Source of the DNA: an uncultured Sphingobacteriia bacterium
Lineage (GTDB): Bacteria > Bacteroidota > Bacteroidia > Chitinophagales > Chitinophagaceae
Assembly: GCA_945957225.1 (NCBI GenBank)
Contig: CAMFKK010000096.1
Coordinates: 1 to 7,935, forward strand
Reading direction: 5' to 3'
DNA length: 7,935 nt
Below are positions 1 to 6,611 of this stretch, piece after piece; within the stretch, counting starts at the first letter, position 1, and every line of letters begins with the position of its first letter. Below the pieces are notes generated by a model. The model ran no database searches, was not told the DNA's origin, and saw only the letters and a program-made list of their open reading frames with translations. The position numbers and the translations under genes are program-made.

Positions 1-1
1 C

Positions 2-1984
2 TACTATTATAAAGATGGAATGGATAGTGCTTCCATGATAGCTGATAATAAAATAAAAGGGCTGCCTACAAAACAAGCCATTAGTGAAAATGCACAGATG
101 AGTTTTTCAAAATCAGGTAAGCATTTGTTTTTTGGAACAGCACCCATCTTGCCCGTAAAAGATACAACGCTTCCAGATTTTGAACGTGTATCTGTAGACG
201 TTTGGCATTATAATGATGATTATTTACAACCACAGCAATTACGCAATTTGGAATTTGAACTCCGTAAGAGTTTTGCTGCGCGATACGATTTTGACAAAAA
301 GGAAATGGTATCATTAGCCAACCCAGCCTATAGAAATTTGATCTTGACCAAGGAAGGCGATGGCGCTGTTGCCTATGCCATAGCTGATGGTGGCAAAAGA
401 ATTGCTGCACAATGGCAGGGTTTTACTTTGAATGATTTGATAGCCGTTGATCCCATCTCAGGGGCTACCAGTCTCATTCAAAAAGATTTCAAGGGTAATG
501 TATACCCATCTTATACAGGTAAATATCTTTTGCAATACGATGAGCGCAAAAAACAATTCAGCGCATATGATGCAGACAAAAAAGCAAGCGTAAGGGTGGC
601 AAAAGATATTACGGTACCGCTGTATGATGTAGACAATGATGTACCCGATGATCCAAATGCTTATGGTGTCATGGGTTGGTTAGAAAATGACGCTGCGGTT
701 TTTATTTATGACCAATACGATATCTGGCAAGTGGACCCAACAGGTGTTAAAGCATCTGTATGTATCACGGGCGGATTGGGACGAAAAAACAAAATCACTT
801 ATCGCAATATTGTTTTGGATAGGGAAGAGAAATTTATCAAGCCCGGACAACAGTTTCTGTATGGCAGTTTTAATGAAACAACCAAGGGTAGCGGCTTACA
901 ATGGCATACACTAGGAACCAATTTTGTGCCTGCTGCAACTTATCCAGCAAGATTGTCCGCAGCCATCAAGGCCAAAGACGCAGCAGTACTAAGTTTTGGC
1001 GCTGAGACCTATGCACACGCCAGTGATATTCGTGTAGTTGCTGCAACGGAGCAGTTTGCCGATGCTAAGAACCTGCCAGGTAAACCATTGTTCCAACCCA
1101 ATGCACAACAAGACAATTACAATTGGGGTACTGCGGAACTCTTTAAATGGAAGGCCTATACCGGAAAAGAAACAGAAGGTATTGTATACAAACCAGAAGA
1201 CTTTGATCCCAAAAAGAAATACCCCATGATTGTGTATTTCTATGAACGCAGTAGCGATGGCTTATACAGTTATCAAGCGCCAGCCCCCACACCATCAAGA
1301 TTGAATATTCCTTTCTTTGTCAGCCGTGGCTATATTGTATTTGTGCCAGATATCTGGTATAAAACCGGTTATCCTGGACAGGGTGCTTATGATTATATTT
1401 TAAGTGGTACACGTGCAGTGGTAAAACAAGGATATGTTGATAGTACCAAGATTGGTTTGCAAGGTCAGAGCTGGGGTGGATACCAAATTGTATATCTCAT
1501 TACAAAGACCAATTTGTACGCTGCAGCATGGGCCGGAGCTCCGGTTGCCAATATGACTTCTGCCTATGGTGGCATAAGATGGGGTACGGGTTTGAACAGA
1601 CAATTCCAATATGAGAAAACCCAGAGCCGGATTGGTGCTACACTTTGGGAGAAACCCAATTTGTATTTAGAGAATTCCGCTTTATTCTCATTGCCAAAAG
1701 TAAAAACACCTTTGGTAATAATGGCCAATGACGCAGATGATGCAGTGCCTTGGTACCAAGGAATTGAAATGTTTACTGGTCTACGCCGTTTGGGTAAACC
1801 CGTATGGATGCTGAACTATAATAATGAAGCCCATAACCTAATTGAAAGAAAGAACCGAAAGGATATTCAAATTAGAGAACAGCAATTCTTTGATTATTTA
1901 TTAAAAGGAGAGAAGCCTGCTAAATGGATTGCAGAAGGTGTGCCTGCTGTTTTAAAAGGTAGGGACTGGGGGCTTGGATATTAA
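2..1984 (+). CDS. S9 family serine peptidase (prolyl oligopeptidase-like), 5'-truncated by window edge
   Basis: C-terminal part, at least 654 residues, of a serine peptidase of the prolyl oligopeptidase/dipeptidyl peptidase IV clan. The frame stays open to the left edge, so the true start and any signal peptide lie upstream; the ATG at position 20 is internal. Residue numbers here count from that Met. Roughly the first 370 residues look like the beta-propeller that gates substrate access in this family. The alpha/beta hydrolase domain runs from about 377 to the end. The nucleophile is Ser484 in GQSWGG, the acid is probably Asp573 in NDADDAVPW, and the base is His605 in NEAHNL. All three are in the usual order and spacing, so the enzyme should be active. 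Bacteroidota homologues of this kind are usually around 900 residues and are generally secreted or periplasmic, cleaving peptides, but the exact specificity cannot be read here. The stop codon abuts the stop of the convergent trmN6 gene. Confidence 0.9.
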   Translation, partial: YYYKDGMDSASMIADNKIKGLPTKQAISENAQMSFSKSGKHLFFGTAPILPVKDTTLPDFERVSVDVWHYNDDYLQPQQLRNLEFELRKSFAARYDFDKKEMVSLANPAYRNLILTKEGDGAVAYAIADGGKRIAAQWQGFTLNDLIAVDPISGATSLIQKDFKGNVYPSYTGKYLLQYDERKKQFSAYDADKKASVRVAKDITVPLYDVDNDVPDDPNAYGVMGWLENDAAVFIYDQYDIWQVDPTGVKASVCITGGLGRKNKITYRNIVLDREEKFIKPGQQFLYGSFNETTKGSGLQWHTLGTNFVPAATYPARLSAAIKAKDAAVLSFGAETYAHASDIRVVAATEQFADAKNLPGKPLFQPNAQQDNYNWGTAELFKWKAYTGKETEGIVYKPEDFDPKKKYPMIVYFYERSSDGLYSYQAPAPTPSRLNIPFFVSRGYIVFVPDIWYKTGYPGQGAYDYILSGTRAVVKQGYVDSTKIGLQGQSWGGYQIVYLITKTNLYAAAWAGAPVANMTSAYGGIRWGTGLNRQFQYEKTQSRIGATLWEKPNLYLENSALFSLPKVKTPLVIMANDADDAVPWYQGIEMFTGLRRLGKPVWMLNYNNEAHNLIERKNRKDIQIREQQFFDYLLKGEKPAKWIAEGVPAVLKGRDWGLGY

Positions 1985-2701
1985 TCAGAGCGCCAAATAA
2001 TAGTCTTTTAGTAAAGCAGAAAATGCTTGGGAATAAACCCCGTTTTGTTGAATGACGATCTCTTCAACAAACGGGGTTTTTGCTGTTTGAGAGAAAATGA
2101 AAAAGCTTCTAAATGCTTTGTGTTTATGCGATTGATAAATAGTGGCTTCTGCAGATAAGTGCCAACCCAAATCAAGCGCATATTGAATAGCAGCCTCTCG
2201 GCGATGCCAGGGCAGGATCATACTCAATTGACCTGCTGGGGCTACCAGACGATTCATGGCCAAGAACAGGGCTTCTAAGGTCAAGGCACTGCTATGTAAT
2301 GCTAGGTTTCTTTTAGCATCGGGCGAAGCCAAATTCTGTTCATAGAAAGGAGGATTGGAAAATACCAATTGATAGGTTTGGCTTGTTTGCCAATCATTGA
2401 TATTGGCTTCAATTACCTGCAAGCGTTGATGAAAAGGGGAGGCGTTGAAATTATCCTTGGCTTGTTGGGCTGCTGCTGCTTCTATTTCTATGGCATCAAT
2501 GCTGGCATAAATTTTTTGCGCCAAGATTAAACTGAGTAAACCTGTTCCTGTGCCAATATCTAAACAGTTAGCAATGCTGGGCTGATTTTCTATTTGTTTG
2601 GCCAACCAAGCCCCATACAAACACGCATCCGTGCATACTTTCATAGCTGCATGTTCTTGCCAAACGGTGAATTGTTTAAATTGAAAATAATGATTGGGCA
2701 C
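1985..2701 (-). CDS. trmN6: tRNA1(Val) (adenine(37)-N6)-methyltransferase, TrmN6/YfiC family
   Basis: SAM-dependent N6-adenine methyltransferase of 238 residues, close to the 245 of the E. coli enzyme, which methylates A37 next to the anticodon of tRNA1(Val) in the cytoplasm. The family opening FQFKQFTVWQ (6-15) is followed by the conserved block MKVCTDACLYGAWL (20-33). The glycine-rich SAM motif DIGTGTG is at 48-54, and the catalytic NPPF tetrad of N6-adenine methyltransferases is at 116-119. The start is GTG: an in-frame TGA four codons upstream (2711-2713) excludes a longer protein, and the family N-terminus begins right after this GTG. There is no Shine-Dalgarno sequence, as usual in Bacteroidota. 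The gene is convergent with the peptidase and reads away from the sdh terminator, so it is probably transcribed alone from a promoter in the heptamer region. A different N6-adenine target (other tRNA or protein glutamine) is less likely given the MKVxTD block. Confidence 0.88.
   Translation of the reverse strand: MPNHYFQFKQFTVWQEHAAMKVCTDACLYGAWLAKQIENQPSIANCLDIGTGTGLLSLILAQKIYASIDAIEIEAAAAQQAKDNFNASPFHQRLQVIEANINDWQTSQTYQLVFSNPPFYEQNLASPDAKRNLALHSSALTLEALFLAMNRLVAPAGQLSMILPWHRREAAIQYALDLGWHLSAEATIYQSHKHKAFRSFFIFSQTAKTPFVEEIVIQQNGVYSQAFSALLKDYYLAL
2035..2081 (+). terminator. Putative intrinsic terminator of the peptidase gene, inside trmN6
   Basis: About 50 bases after the peptidase stop, the arms at 2035-2052 and 2063-2079 pair over 17 base pairs with a single bulged T. 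They close a 10-base loop (2053-2062). The CCCCG/CGGGG core is followed by TTTTT (2077-2081, partly in the stem) and then TGCTGTTT, the layout of a rho-independent terminator on the + strand. On the - strand the hairpin is followed only by TTTATTCCC, so termination of trmN6 there would be weaker. The whole structure lies in the C-terminal coding sequence of trmN6. Confidence 0.6.
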
Positions 2702-2711
2702 GTTAGAAAGT

Positions 2712-2743
2712 CAAAATTAAAAAGTCAAAAGTCAAAAGTCAAA
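2712..2743 (-). promoter_or_regulatory. Putative trmN6 promoter (Bacteroidota TTTG / TAnnTTTG type)
   Basis: On the - strand, TAATTTTG (2712-2719) matches the Bacteroidota -7 element TAnnTTTG exactly. The heptamer copy at 2740-2743 supplies a -33 TTTG at a 20-base spacing, within the usual 17-23. Transcription would then begin only a few bases before the GTG start at 2701, giving a nearly leaderless mRNA. The match is by eye only, and AT-rich sequence yields such matches by chance. Confidence 0.4.
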
Positions 2744-2779
2744 AGTCAAAAGTCAAAAGTCAAAAGTCAAAAGTCAAAA
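2724..2779. repeat. Tandem heptamer array, eight perfect copies of GTCAAAA
   Basis: Eight uninterrupted identical 7-bp units fill 2724-2779. A degenerate unit lies to the left (GTCAAAATTAAAAA from 2710). The array sits between the sdh terminator and the trmN6 start. Read on the - strand each unit is TTTTGAC, which contains the TTTG of a Bacteroidota -33 element once every seven bases. The + strand reading frames through it give only low-complexity Lys/Ser peptides, so it is not coding. A perfect array implies recent expansion or slippage, so copy number may vary between strains. Confidence 0.97.
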
Positions 2780-2795
2780 TGTGATGGATAAATAT

Positions 2796-2826
2796 AAAAA
2801 AGCTCCTCGATGTATCGGGGAGCTTT
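2796..2826 (-). terminator. Intrinsic terminator of the sdhCAB operon
   Basis: The arms 2799-2810 and 2815-2826 pair over 12 bases with one T-G wobble, around the loop TGTA. On the - strand the stem ends in a run of T (the complement of AAAAAA at 2796-2801) followed by TATATT, a standard rho-independent terminator 24 bases after the sdhB stop. On the + strand the hairpin is followed by CC and then A residues, so it should act mainly on sdh transcripts. Confidence 0.85.
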
Positions 2827-2849
2827 CCAAAAAAATAGTAAACTAACAA

Positions 2850-3614
2850 TTATTTGTCGGCAGTAAGGCTGGCCACCAAGTACTCTTGGTTTAACCTAGC
2901 AATATTGCTGATAGAGATTTCTTTAGGGCAGGTTGCTTCACAAGCACCAGTATTGGTACATGCTCCAAAACCTTCTTTATCCATTTGAGCAACCATGTTC
3001 AATACTCGAGATTTGCGCTCAGGTTCACCCTGTGGCAACAAAGACAAGTGCGCTACTTTGGCACTCAAGAAGAGCATTGCAGAACTGTTTTTACATGCGG
3101 CCACACATGCACCACAACCAATACACATGGCTGCTGCAAATGCTGCATCAGCCTTGTCTTTGTTAATGGGTAGGGCATTGCCATCAACAGCATTACCTGT
3201 GTTTACGCTGATATATCCACCCGCTTGAATAATACGATCAAATGCAGAGCGGTCTACCATCAAATCTTTGATTACTGGGAATGCACCTGCTCTCCAAGGT
3301 TCAACAGTAATGGTTTCTCCGTCTTTGAATGCGCGCATATGCAATTGGCAAGTGGTATTGGCTTTCCATGCACCATGAGGCTTACCATTGATATACATGG
3401 AACACTGCCCACAAATACCTTCGCGGCAGTCATGGTCAAAAGCAATGGGGTCTTTACCATCGCGAATCAATTCTTCATTCAGTACATCAATCATTTCCAA
3501 AAAGCTCATTTCGGACGAAATGTTTTTTACTGGATAAGATTCAAAAGCACCTTTTTCCCTGCTATTTTTTTGTCTCCAGACCTTTACGGTCAGATTCATA
3601 TTGTAATGTTCCAT
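2850..3614 (-). CDS. sdhB: Succinate dehydrogenase/fumarate reductase iron-sulfur subunit
   Basis: Electron-transfer subunit of 254 residues that carries electrons from the flavin of SdhA to quinone at SdhC, on the cytoplasmic face of the membrane. The N-terminal ferredoxin domain binds [2Fe-2S] through Cys63, Cys68, Cys71 (CREGICGQC) and Cys89. By alignment with the E. coli pattern, the C-terminal domain binds [4Fe-4S] through Cys164, Cys167, Cys170 (CIGCGAC) and Cys229, and [3Fe-4S] through Cys174, Cys219 and Cys225. Every cluster ligand is present. It is the last gene of the operon, 40 bases after sdhA and just before the terminator. The first ATG is used here; a second in-frame ATG at residue 6 (MNLTVKVW), close to the usual family start, is an alternative, and neither has a clear ribosome binding site. 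The linker between the cluster motifs (about 180-205) is typical of the Bacteroidota form. Confidence 0.96.
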   Translation of the reverse strand: MEHYNMNLTVKVWRQKNSREKGAFESYPVKNISSEMSFLEMIDVLNEELIRDGKDPIAFDHDCREGICGQCSMYINGKPHGAWKANTTCQLHMRAFKDGETITVEPWRAGAFPVIKDLMVDRSAFDRIIQAGGYISVNTGNAVDGNALPINKDKADAAFAAAMCIGCGACVAACKNSSAMLFLSAKVAHLSLLPQGEPERKSRVLNMVAQMDKEGFGACTNTGACEATCPKEISISNIARLNQEYLVASLTADK

Positions 3615-3635
3615 CTTTGCAATTTTTCAATTAAA

Positions 3636-3649
3636 GTCAAAAATCAAAA
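3636..3649. repeat. Degenerate copy of the GTCAAAA heptamer in the sdhA-sdhB gap
   Basis: GTCAAAA followed by ATCAAAA, preceded by TTAAA, lies in the 40-base gap between sdhA and sdhB. It has the same orientation as the array at 2724-2779, which is also preceded by TTAAAAA. Whether it is a related repeat or chance AT-rich similarity cannot be decided from one window. Confidence 0.5.
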
Positions 3650-3654
3650 CCAAT

Positions 3655-5628
3655 TTATTTGTAAGAACGTTGAGAAGGTTTTACCACGTCATAAATCAAT
3701 GGTTCCTTGATCAGGTTCCATTCATGTGCTGTTTTGGATTCCCATGCAGCCACATACATATAGTTGGCATCGTCACGTAAAGCTTCTCCCTCTTCTGTTT
3801 GGAATTCTTCACGGAAGTGGCCTCCACAGCTCTCATTACGGTTTAGTGCATCATGACACATTAATTCACCTAGTTCAATAAAGTCAGCTACACGATTGGC
3901 TTTATCTAGTTCAGGATTCATTTCATTGATGCTGCCAGGAATACGAACATCGCTCCAAAATTCTTTTTTCAAAGCCTGAATTTCTTGAATGGCCTGTTGC
4001 AAACCTTCTTTGTTTCTAGCCATGCCGCATTTATCCCACATAATCTTACCCAAACGCTTGTGGAAGCTTTCAACAGTTTGCTTACCCTTAATATTCATTA
4101 ATTGGTTAATCCTATCTGAAACTTCTTTTTCAGCAGCTTCAAAAGCAGGGTGGGTAGTTTCAATGGCTTTGTTGTAAATCTCATCAGCCAAGCTATTACC
4201 CAGGGTATAAGGAATGACAAAATAACCATCGGCCAAGCCCTGCATCAAAGCAGAAGCTCCTAAACGGTTGGCTCCATGGTCACTGAAATTGGCTTCACCC
4301 AAGGCATATAATCCTGGTATAGTGGTTTGCAATTCATAATTTACCCAAAGACCTCCCATGGTATAGTGAACCGCTGGATAAATACGCATGGGTAATTCGT
4401 AAGGGTTCTCGCCTGTAATCTTTTCGTACATATCAAAAAGGTTACCGTATTTCTCTTTTACCACTTCCTTACCCAAGACAATAATTTCTTCCATGCTCAT
4501 ATTGTCCTTGCCTTCTTTACCTGCTTCAATCTTACCATAACGCACTATCGCGTCAGCAAAGTCTAGGTATACCGCTTGTTTGCTGGTACCCACACCATAA
4601 CCTTCATCACACCTTTCTTTGGCAGCCCTTGAAGCCACGTCACGTGGAACCAGGTTACCAAATGCAGGATAGCGACGCTCTAAATAATAATCCCTCTCTT
4701 CTTCAGGAATATCAATGGCTTTTCTTTGATCGTCTTTCTTTTTAGGAACCCAGATTCTACCATCATTTCTCAAAGACTCTGACATCAGGGTCAATTTAGA
4801 CTGATGGTCTCCACTTACTGGAATACAGGTAGGGTGAATCTGTGTAAAACAAGGGTTGGCAAATGCTGCCCCTTGACGGTGCGCCTTCCAGATAGCGGTG
4901 GTATTGCTACCCATGGCATTAGTAGACAAATAGAATACGTTTCCATAACCACCTGTGCAAAGCAAAACCGCGTGTCCAAAATGTCTTTCTAATTCTCCGT
5001 TTACCAGGTTACGTGCAATGATACCTCTAGCTTTGCCATCAATTTTTACAATCTCCAACATCTCGTGACGGGCATACATTTTTACATTACCCAATGCCAC
5101 TTGTCTTTCCAAAGCTTGGTAAGCACCTATCAATAATTGCTGTCCGGTTTGACCAGCAGCATAAAAAGTTCTTTGTACCTGTGTTCCACCAAAAGAACGG
5201 TTACTCAATAATCCTCCATATTCACGCGCAAAAGGAACACCCTGTGCCACACATTGGTCAATAATATTGGCACTTACTTCTGCCAAACGGTGTACGTTGG
5301 CTTCCCTTGCACGGTAGTCACCACCTTTAATGGTATCATAGAATAAACGGAATACAGAGTCTCCGTCATTCTGATAGTTTTTGGCCGCATTAATACCGCC
5401 TTGGGCGGCAATGGAATGCGCTCTGCGCGGTGAGTCTTGAAAGCAAAATGCTTTTACTTTATAACCCAATTCTCCAAGAGCCGCTGCTGCGGAAGCACCA
5501 GCAAGACCGGTACCCACGATGATTACTTCCAACTTACGTTTGTTGGCAGGATTCACCAGTTTGCAATGGCCCTTGTATTCCGTCCATTTATCATCTAAAG
5601 GTCCCGAAGGGATTTTGGCATCTAACAT
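3655..5628 (-). CDS. sdhA: Succinate dehydrogenase/fumarate reductase flavoprotein subunit
   Basis: Catalytic subunit of 657 residues that oxidises succinate to fumarate (or the reverse), linking the TCA cycle to the respiratory chain. The dinucleotide-binding motif GTGLAG is at 39-44. The FAD-attachment region RRAHSIAAQGG follows, with His71 the expected covalent FAD ligand. Active-site candidates by family alignment are His265 (IHPT), Arg329 (PRDVASRA), His421 (VHYTMGG) and Arg455 (GANRLGASAL). The C-terminal domain has the family motif CGGHFREEF at 601-609. The length and the IHPT / GASALMQG wording fit the flavoproteins of B-type (Bacillus/Wolinella-like) complexes rather than the E. coli type. 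It lies 70 bases after sdhC and 40 before sdhB in one operon. A small palindrome, ACAT-CGAA-ATGT (5629-5640), directly precedes the ATG; on the mRNA it is a 4-bp stem with a UUCG loop. Direction in vivo (dehydrogenase or fumarate reductase) is not shown by sequence. Confidence 0.97.
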   Translation of the reverse strand: MLDAKIPSGPLDDKWTEYKGHCKLVNPANKRKLEVIIVGTGLAGASAAAALGELGYKVKAFCFQDSPRRAHSIAAQGGINAAKNYQNDGDSVFRLFYDTIKGGDYRAREANVHRLAEVSANIIDQCVAQGVPFAREYGGLLSNRSFGGTQVQRTFYAAGQTGQQLLIGAYQALERQVALGNVKMYARHEMLEIVKIDGKARGIIARNLVNGELERHFGHAVLLCTGGYGNVFYLSTNAMGSNTTAIWKAHRQGAAFANPCFTQIHPTCIPVSGDHQSKLTLMSESLRNDGRIWVPKKKDDQRKAIDIPEEERDYYLERRYPAFGNLVPRDVASRAAKERCDEGYGVGTSKQAVYLDFADAIVRYGKIEAGKEGKDNMSMEEIIVLGKEVVKEKYGNLFDMYEKITGENPYELPMRIYPAVHYTMGGLWVNYELQTTIPGLYALGEANFSDHGANRLGASALMQGLADGYFVIPYTLGNSLADEIYNKAIETTHPAFEAAEKEVSDRINQLMNIKGKQTVESFHKRLGKIMWDKCGMARNKEGLQQAIQEIQALKKEFWSDVRIPGSINEMNPELDKANRVADFIELGELMCHDALNRNESCGGHFREEFQTEEGEALRDDANYMYVAAWESKTAHEWNLIKEPLIYDVVKPSQRSYK

Positions 5629-5673
5629 ACATCGAAATGTTTACTATGATTAGAATATACTGTTTGTAAGAAT

Positions 5674-5694
5674 GATTCCGTATTTATCGGAATC
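5674..5694 (-). other. Hairpin in the sdhC-sdhA intergenic gap
   Basis: GATTCCG (5674-5680) and CGGAATC (5688-5694) form a perfect 7-bp stem with a 7-base loop, starting 4 bases after the sdhC stop codon on the mRNA. It is not followed by a T run on the - strand, so it is not a normal terminator. It could protect the 3' end of a processed sdhC message or tune the subunit ratio, but that is inference. Confidence 0.5.
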
Positions 5695-5698
5695 TTGT

Positions 5699-6367
5699 TT
5701 AAATAACCCAACCCAAATAAAAGCTGAGTGGCATTAGTGCAAATACTATGGTGATTACTACAGAAAATCCAAGACCAAGACTAACCAGCATCAAATTGTA
5801 TTTTCTGTTATGTACACCTACAGTACGGAAAGCACTTTGGAATCCATGCGCCAAGTGATAGCCCAAAGAAAGGCAACCCAATACATAAACAATTACCACC
5901 CATAATTCACTAAAGGTTTCTCTCATTTTGGCATAAAGGTCAATTTCTTCCCCAAGCACAAAATTTTGGTGAGACCTATTAGGGAACCAGAAATCTGACA
6001 TATGAAGCACTAAAAATAAAAGAATCAAAGTACCCAAAATACCCATGCTGCGGCTATACCATTTGCTACCATCGCTGTAAGCAACTGCATACCCAATACT
6101 ACGTTTTTTCCTATTGTCTAATTCTAACATCAGACCCTGTACTATATGTAGAATTAATCCTAGGAATAATCCTATTTCTAAAATACGTGGAACAACATTG
6201 GATCCCATAAAATGGGCACCTTTGTTAAACATTACTCCGCCATCATTTGCCCAAATACAGGCATTTAGACCAGCGTGAACAATTAGAAAAAGAATCAAGA
6301 AAATCCCAGTAAATGCCATTACCAGTTTCTTTCCTACCGATGAAGTGAAGACTTGTTTCCAGGTCAT
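5699..6367 (-). CDS. sdhC: Succinate dehydrogenase cytochrome b subunit (B-type, five-helix membrane anchor)
   Basis: Membrane anchor of 222 residues that holds SdhAB to the inner membrane, carries haem b and reduces menaquinone. Five hydrophobic segments are visible, at about 15-35, 62-82, 107-125, 152-172 and 192-214. This is the single-subunit B-type layout of Bacillus subtilis SdhC and Wolinella FrdC, with no separate SdhD. Histidines suited to two haems are His31 (IVHAGLN), His74 (ILHIVQG), His122 (VLHMSDF) and His171 (GYHLAHG). His174 is the alternative fourth ligand, but the HxxxG spacing favours His171. The short N-terminus MTWKQVFTSSVGKK before helix I is typical of Bacteroidota homologues. 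It is the first gene of the operon, divergent from the ABC permease, with a plausible promoter 31 bases upstream of its ATG. The start lacks a Shine-Dalgarno sequence; the upstream bases are A-rich. Confidence 0.94.
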   Translation of the reverse strand: MTWKQVFTSSVGKKLVMAFTGIFLILFLIVHAGLNACIWANDGGVMFNKGAHFMGSNVVPRILEIGLFLGLILHIVQGLMLELDNRKKRSIGYAVAYSDGSKWYSRSMGILGTLILLFLVLHMSDFWFPNRSHQNFVLGEEIDLYAKMRETFSELWVVIVYVLGCLSLGYHLAHGFQSAFRTVGVHNRKYNLMLVSLGLGFSVVITIVFALMPLSFYLGWVI

Positions 6368-6397
6368 ATTGCAAGTTTAGTTTTTGAGAAATCGCTG

Positions 6398-6432
6398 CAA
6401 AAATAACGCATCCATCAATGCCATAATTGAAA
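6398..6432 (-). promoter_or_regulatory. Putative sdhCAB promoter
   Basis: On the - strand TATTTTTG (6398-6405) matches the Bacteroidota -7 element TAnnTTTG exactly. TTTC (6429-6432), one mismatch from TTTG, lies 23 bases upstream, at the long end of the allowed spacing. The leader before the sdhC ATG would be about 25 bases. The weak -33 box suggests either an activator-dependent promoter or a chance match. Confidence 0.4.
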
Positions 6433-6455
6433 ACTTGTTTTTTTTGTACAATTAT
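6423..6455. promoter_or_regulatory. Inverted repeat ATAATTG-N19-CAATTAT, possible operator
   Basis: Two perfect 7-base arms, ATAATTG (6423-6429) and CAATTAT (6449-6455), flank a 19-base spacer that contains a run of eight T (6438-6445). The left arm falls at the -33 position of the putative sdh promoter, where a dimeric regulator could act. No known binding motif is recognised, and AT-rich arms of this length can occur by chance. Confidence 0.3.
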
Positions 6456-6611
6456 TGAGACAACGTTTGCGTGAGATTGTTTGGTAAAATCTATAAAAAA
6501 GGGTATTTGTTGAATGCTTTTTTCACAGCAATAGGCTTTGACTGAACAGGCATTTGACCGCTCACATAAAAAACACCCCGTTCTAAGGGAATCGCTGCTT
6601 ACATTTGGAAT

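Larger units (their letters stand above)
6368..6611. other. Divergent intergenic region between sdhC and the ABC permease gene
   Basis: A 244-base AT-rich stretch with no credible gene on either strand. Left part: a probable sdh promoter and an operator-like dyad. Right part: two TTTGAC words 16 bases apart (6537-6542 and 6553-6558). TAGGCTTTG at 6532-6540 misses the TAnnTTTG pattern by one extra base. I cannot assign a convincing promoter to the permease. No terminator hairpin or RNA gene is apparent. Confidence 0.8.

Noticed and set aside
2..1984. Whether the peptidase is a pseudogene beginning at the ATG at position 20
   Set aside because: The frame is open to the window edge before that ATG and the catalytic triad is complete, so it is an intact gene cut by the window rather than a broken one.
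2724..2779. Possible CRISPR array or coding repeat protein in the heptamer region
   Set aside because: The units are 7 bp, directly abutting, with no spacers and no cas genes. The + strand reading frame across it gives only low-complexity Lys/Ser/Gln/Val sequence, without support from any family.
3225..3710. Long + strand open frame of 161 codons opposite sdhB
   Set aside because: It lies antisense to a well-supported sdhB with all cluster cysteines, has no recognisable domain, and crosses the sdhA-sdhB gap. It is a shadow frame.
6377..6424. 15-codon open frame on the - strand just upstream of sdhC, ending 9 bases before its ATG
   Set aside because: It overlaps the putative -7 promoter element, so it would not be fully transcribed. 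No ribosome binding site and no leader-peptide signature are seen. Chance is the simplest explanation.
6565..6590. CCCC...GGG stretch before the permease start as a terminator or riboswitch
   Set aside because: The possible stem is only a few bases, with no T run and no recognisable aptamer layout.
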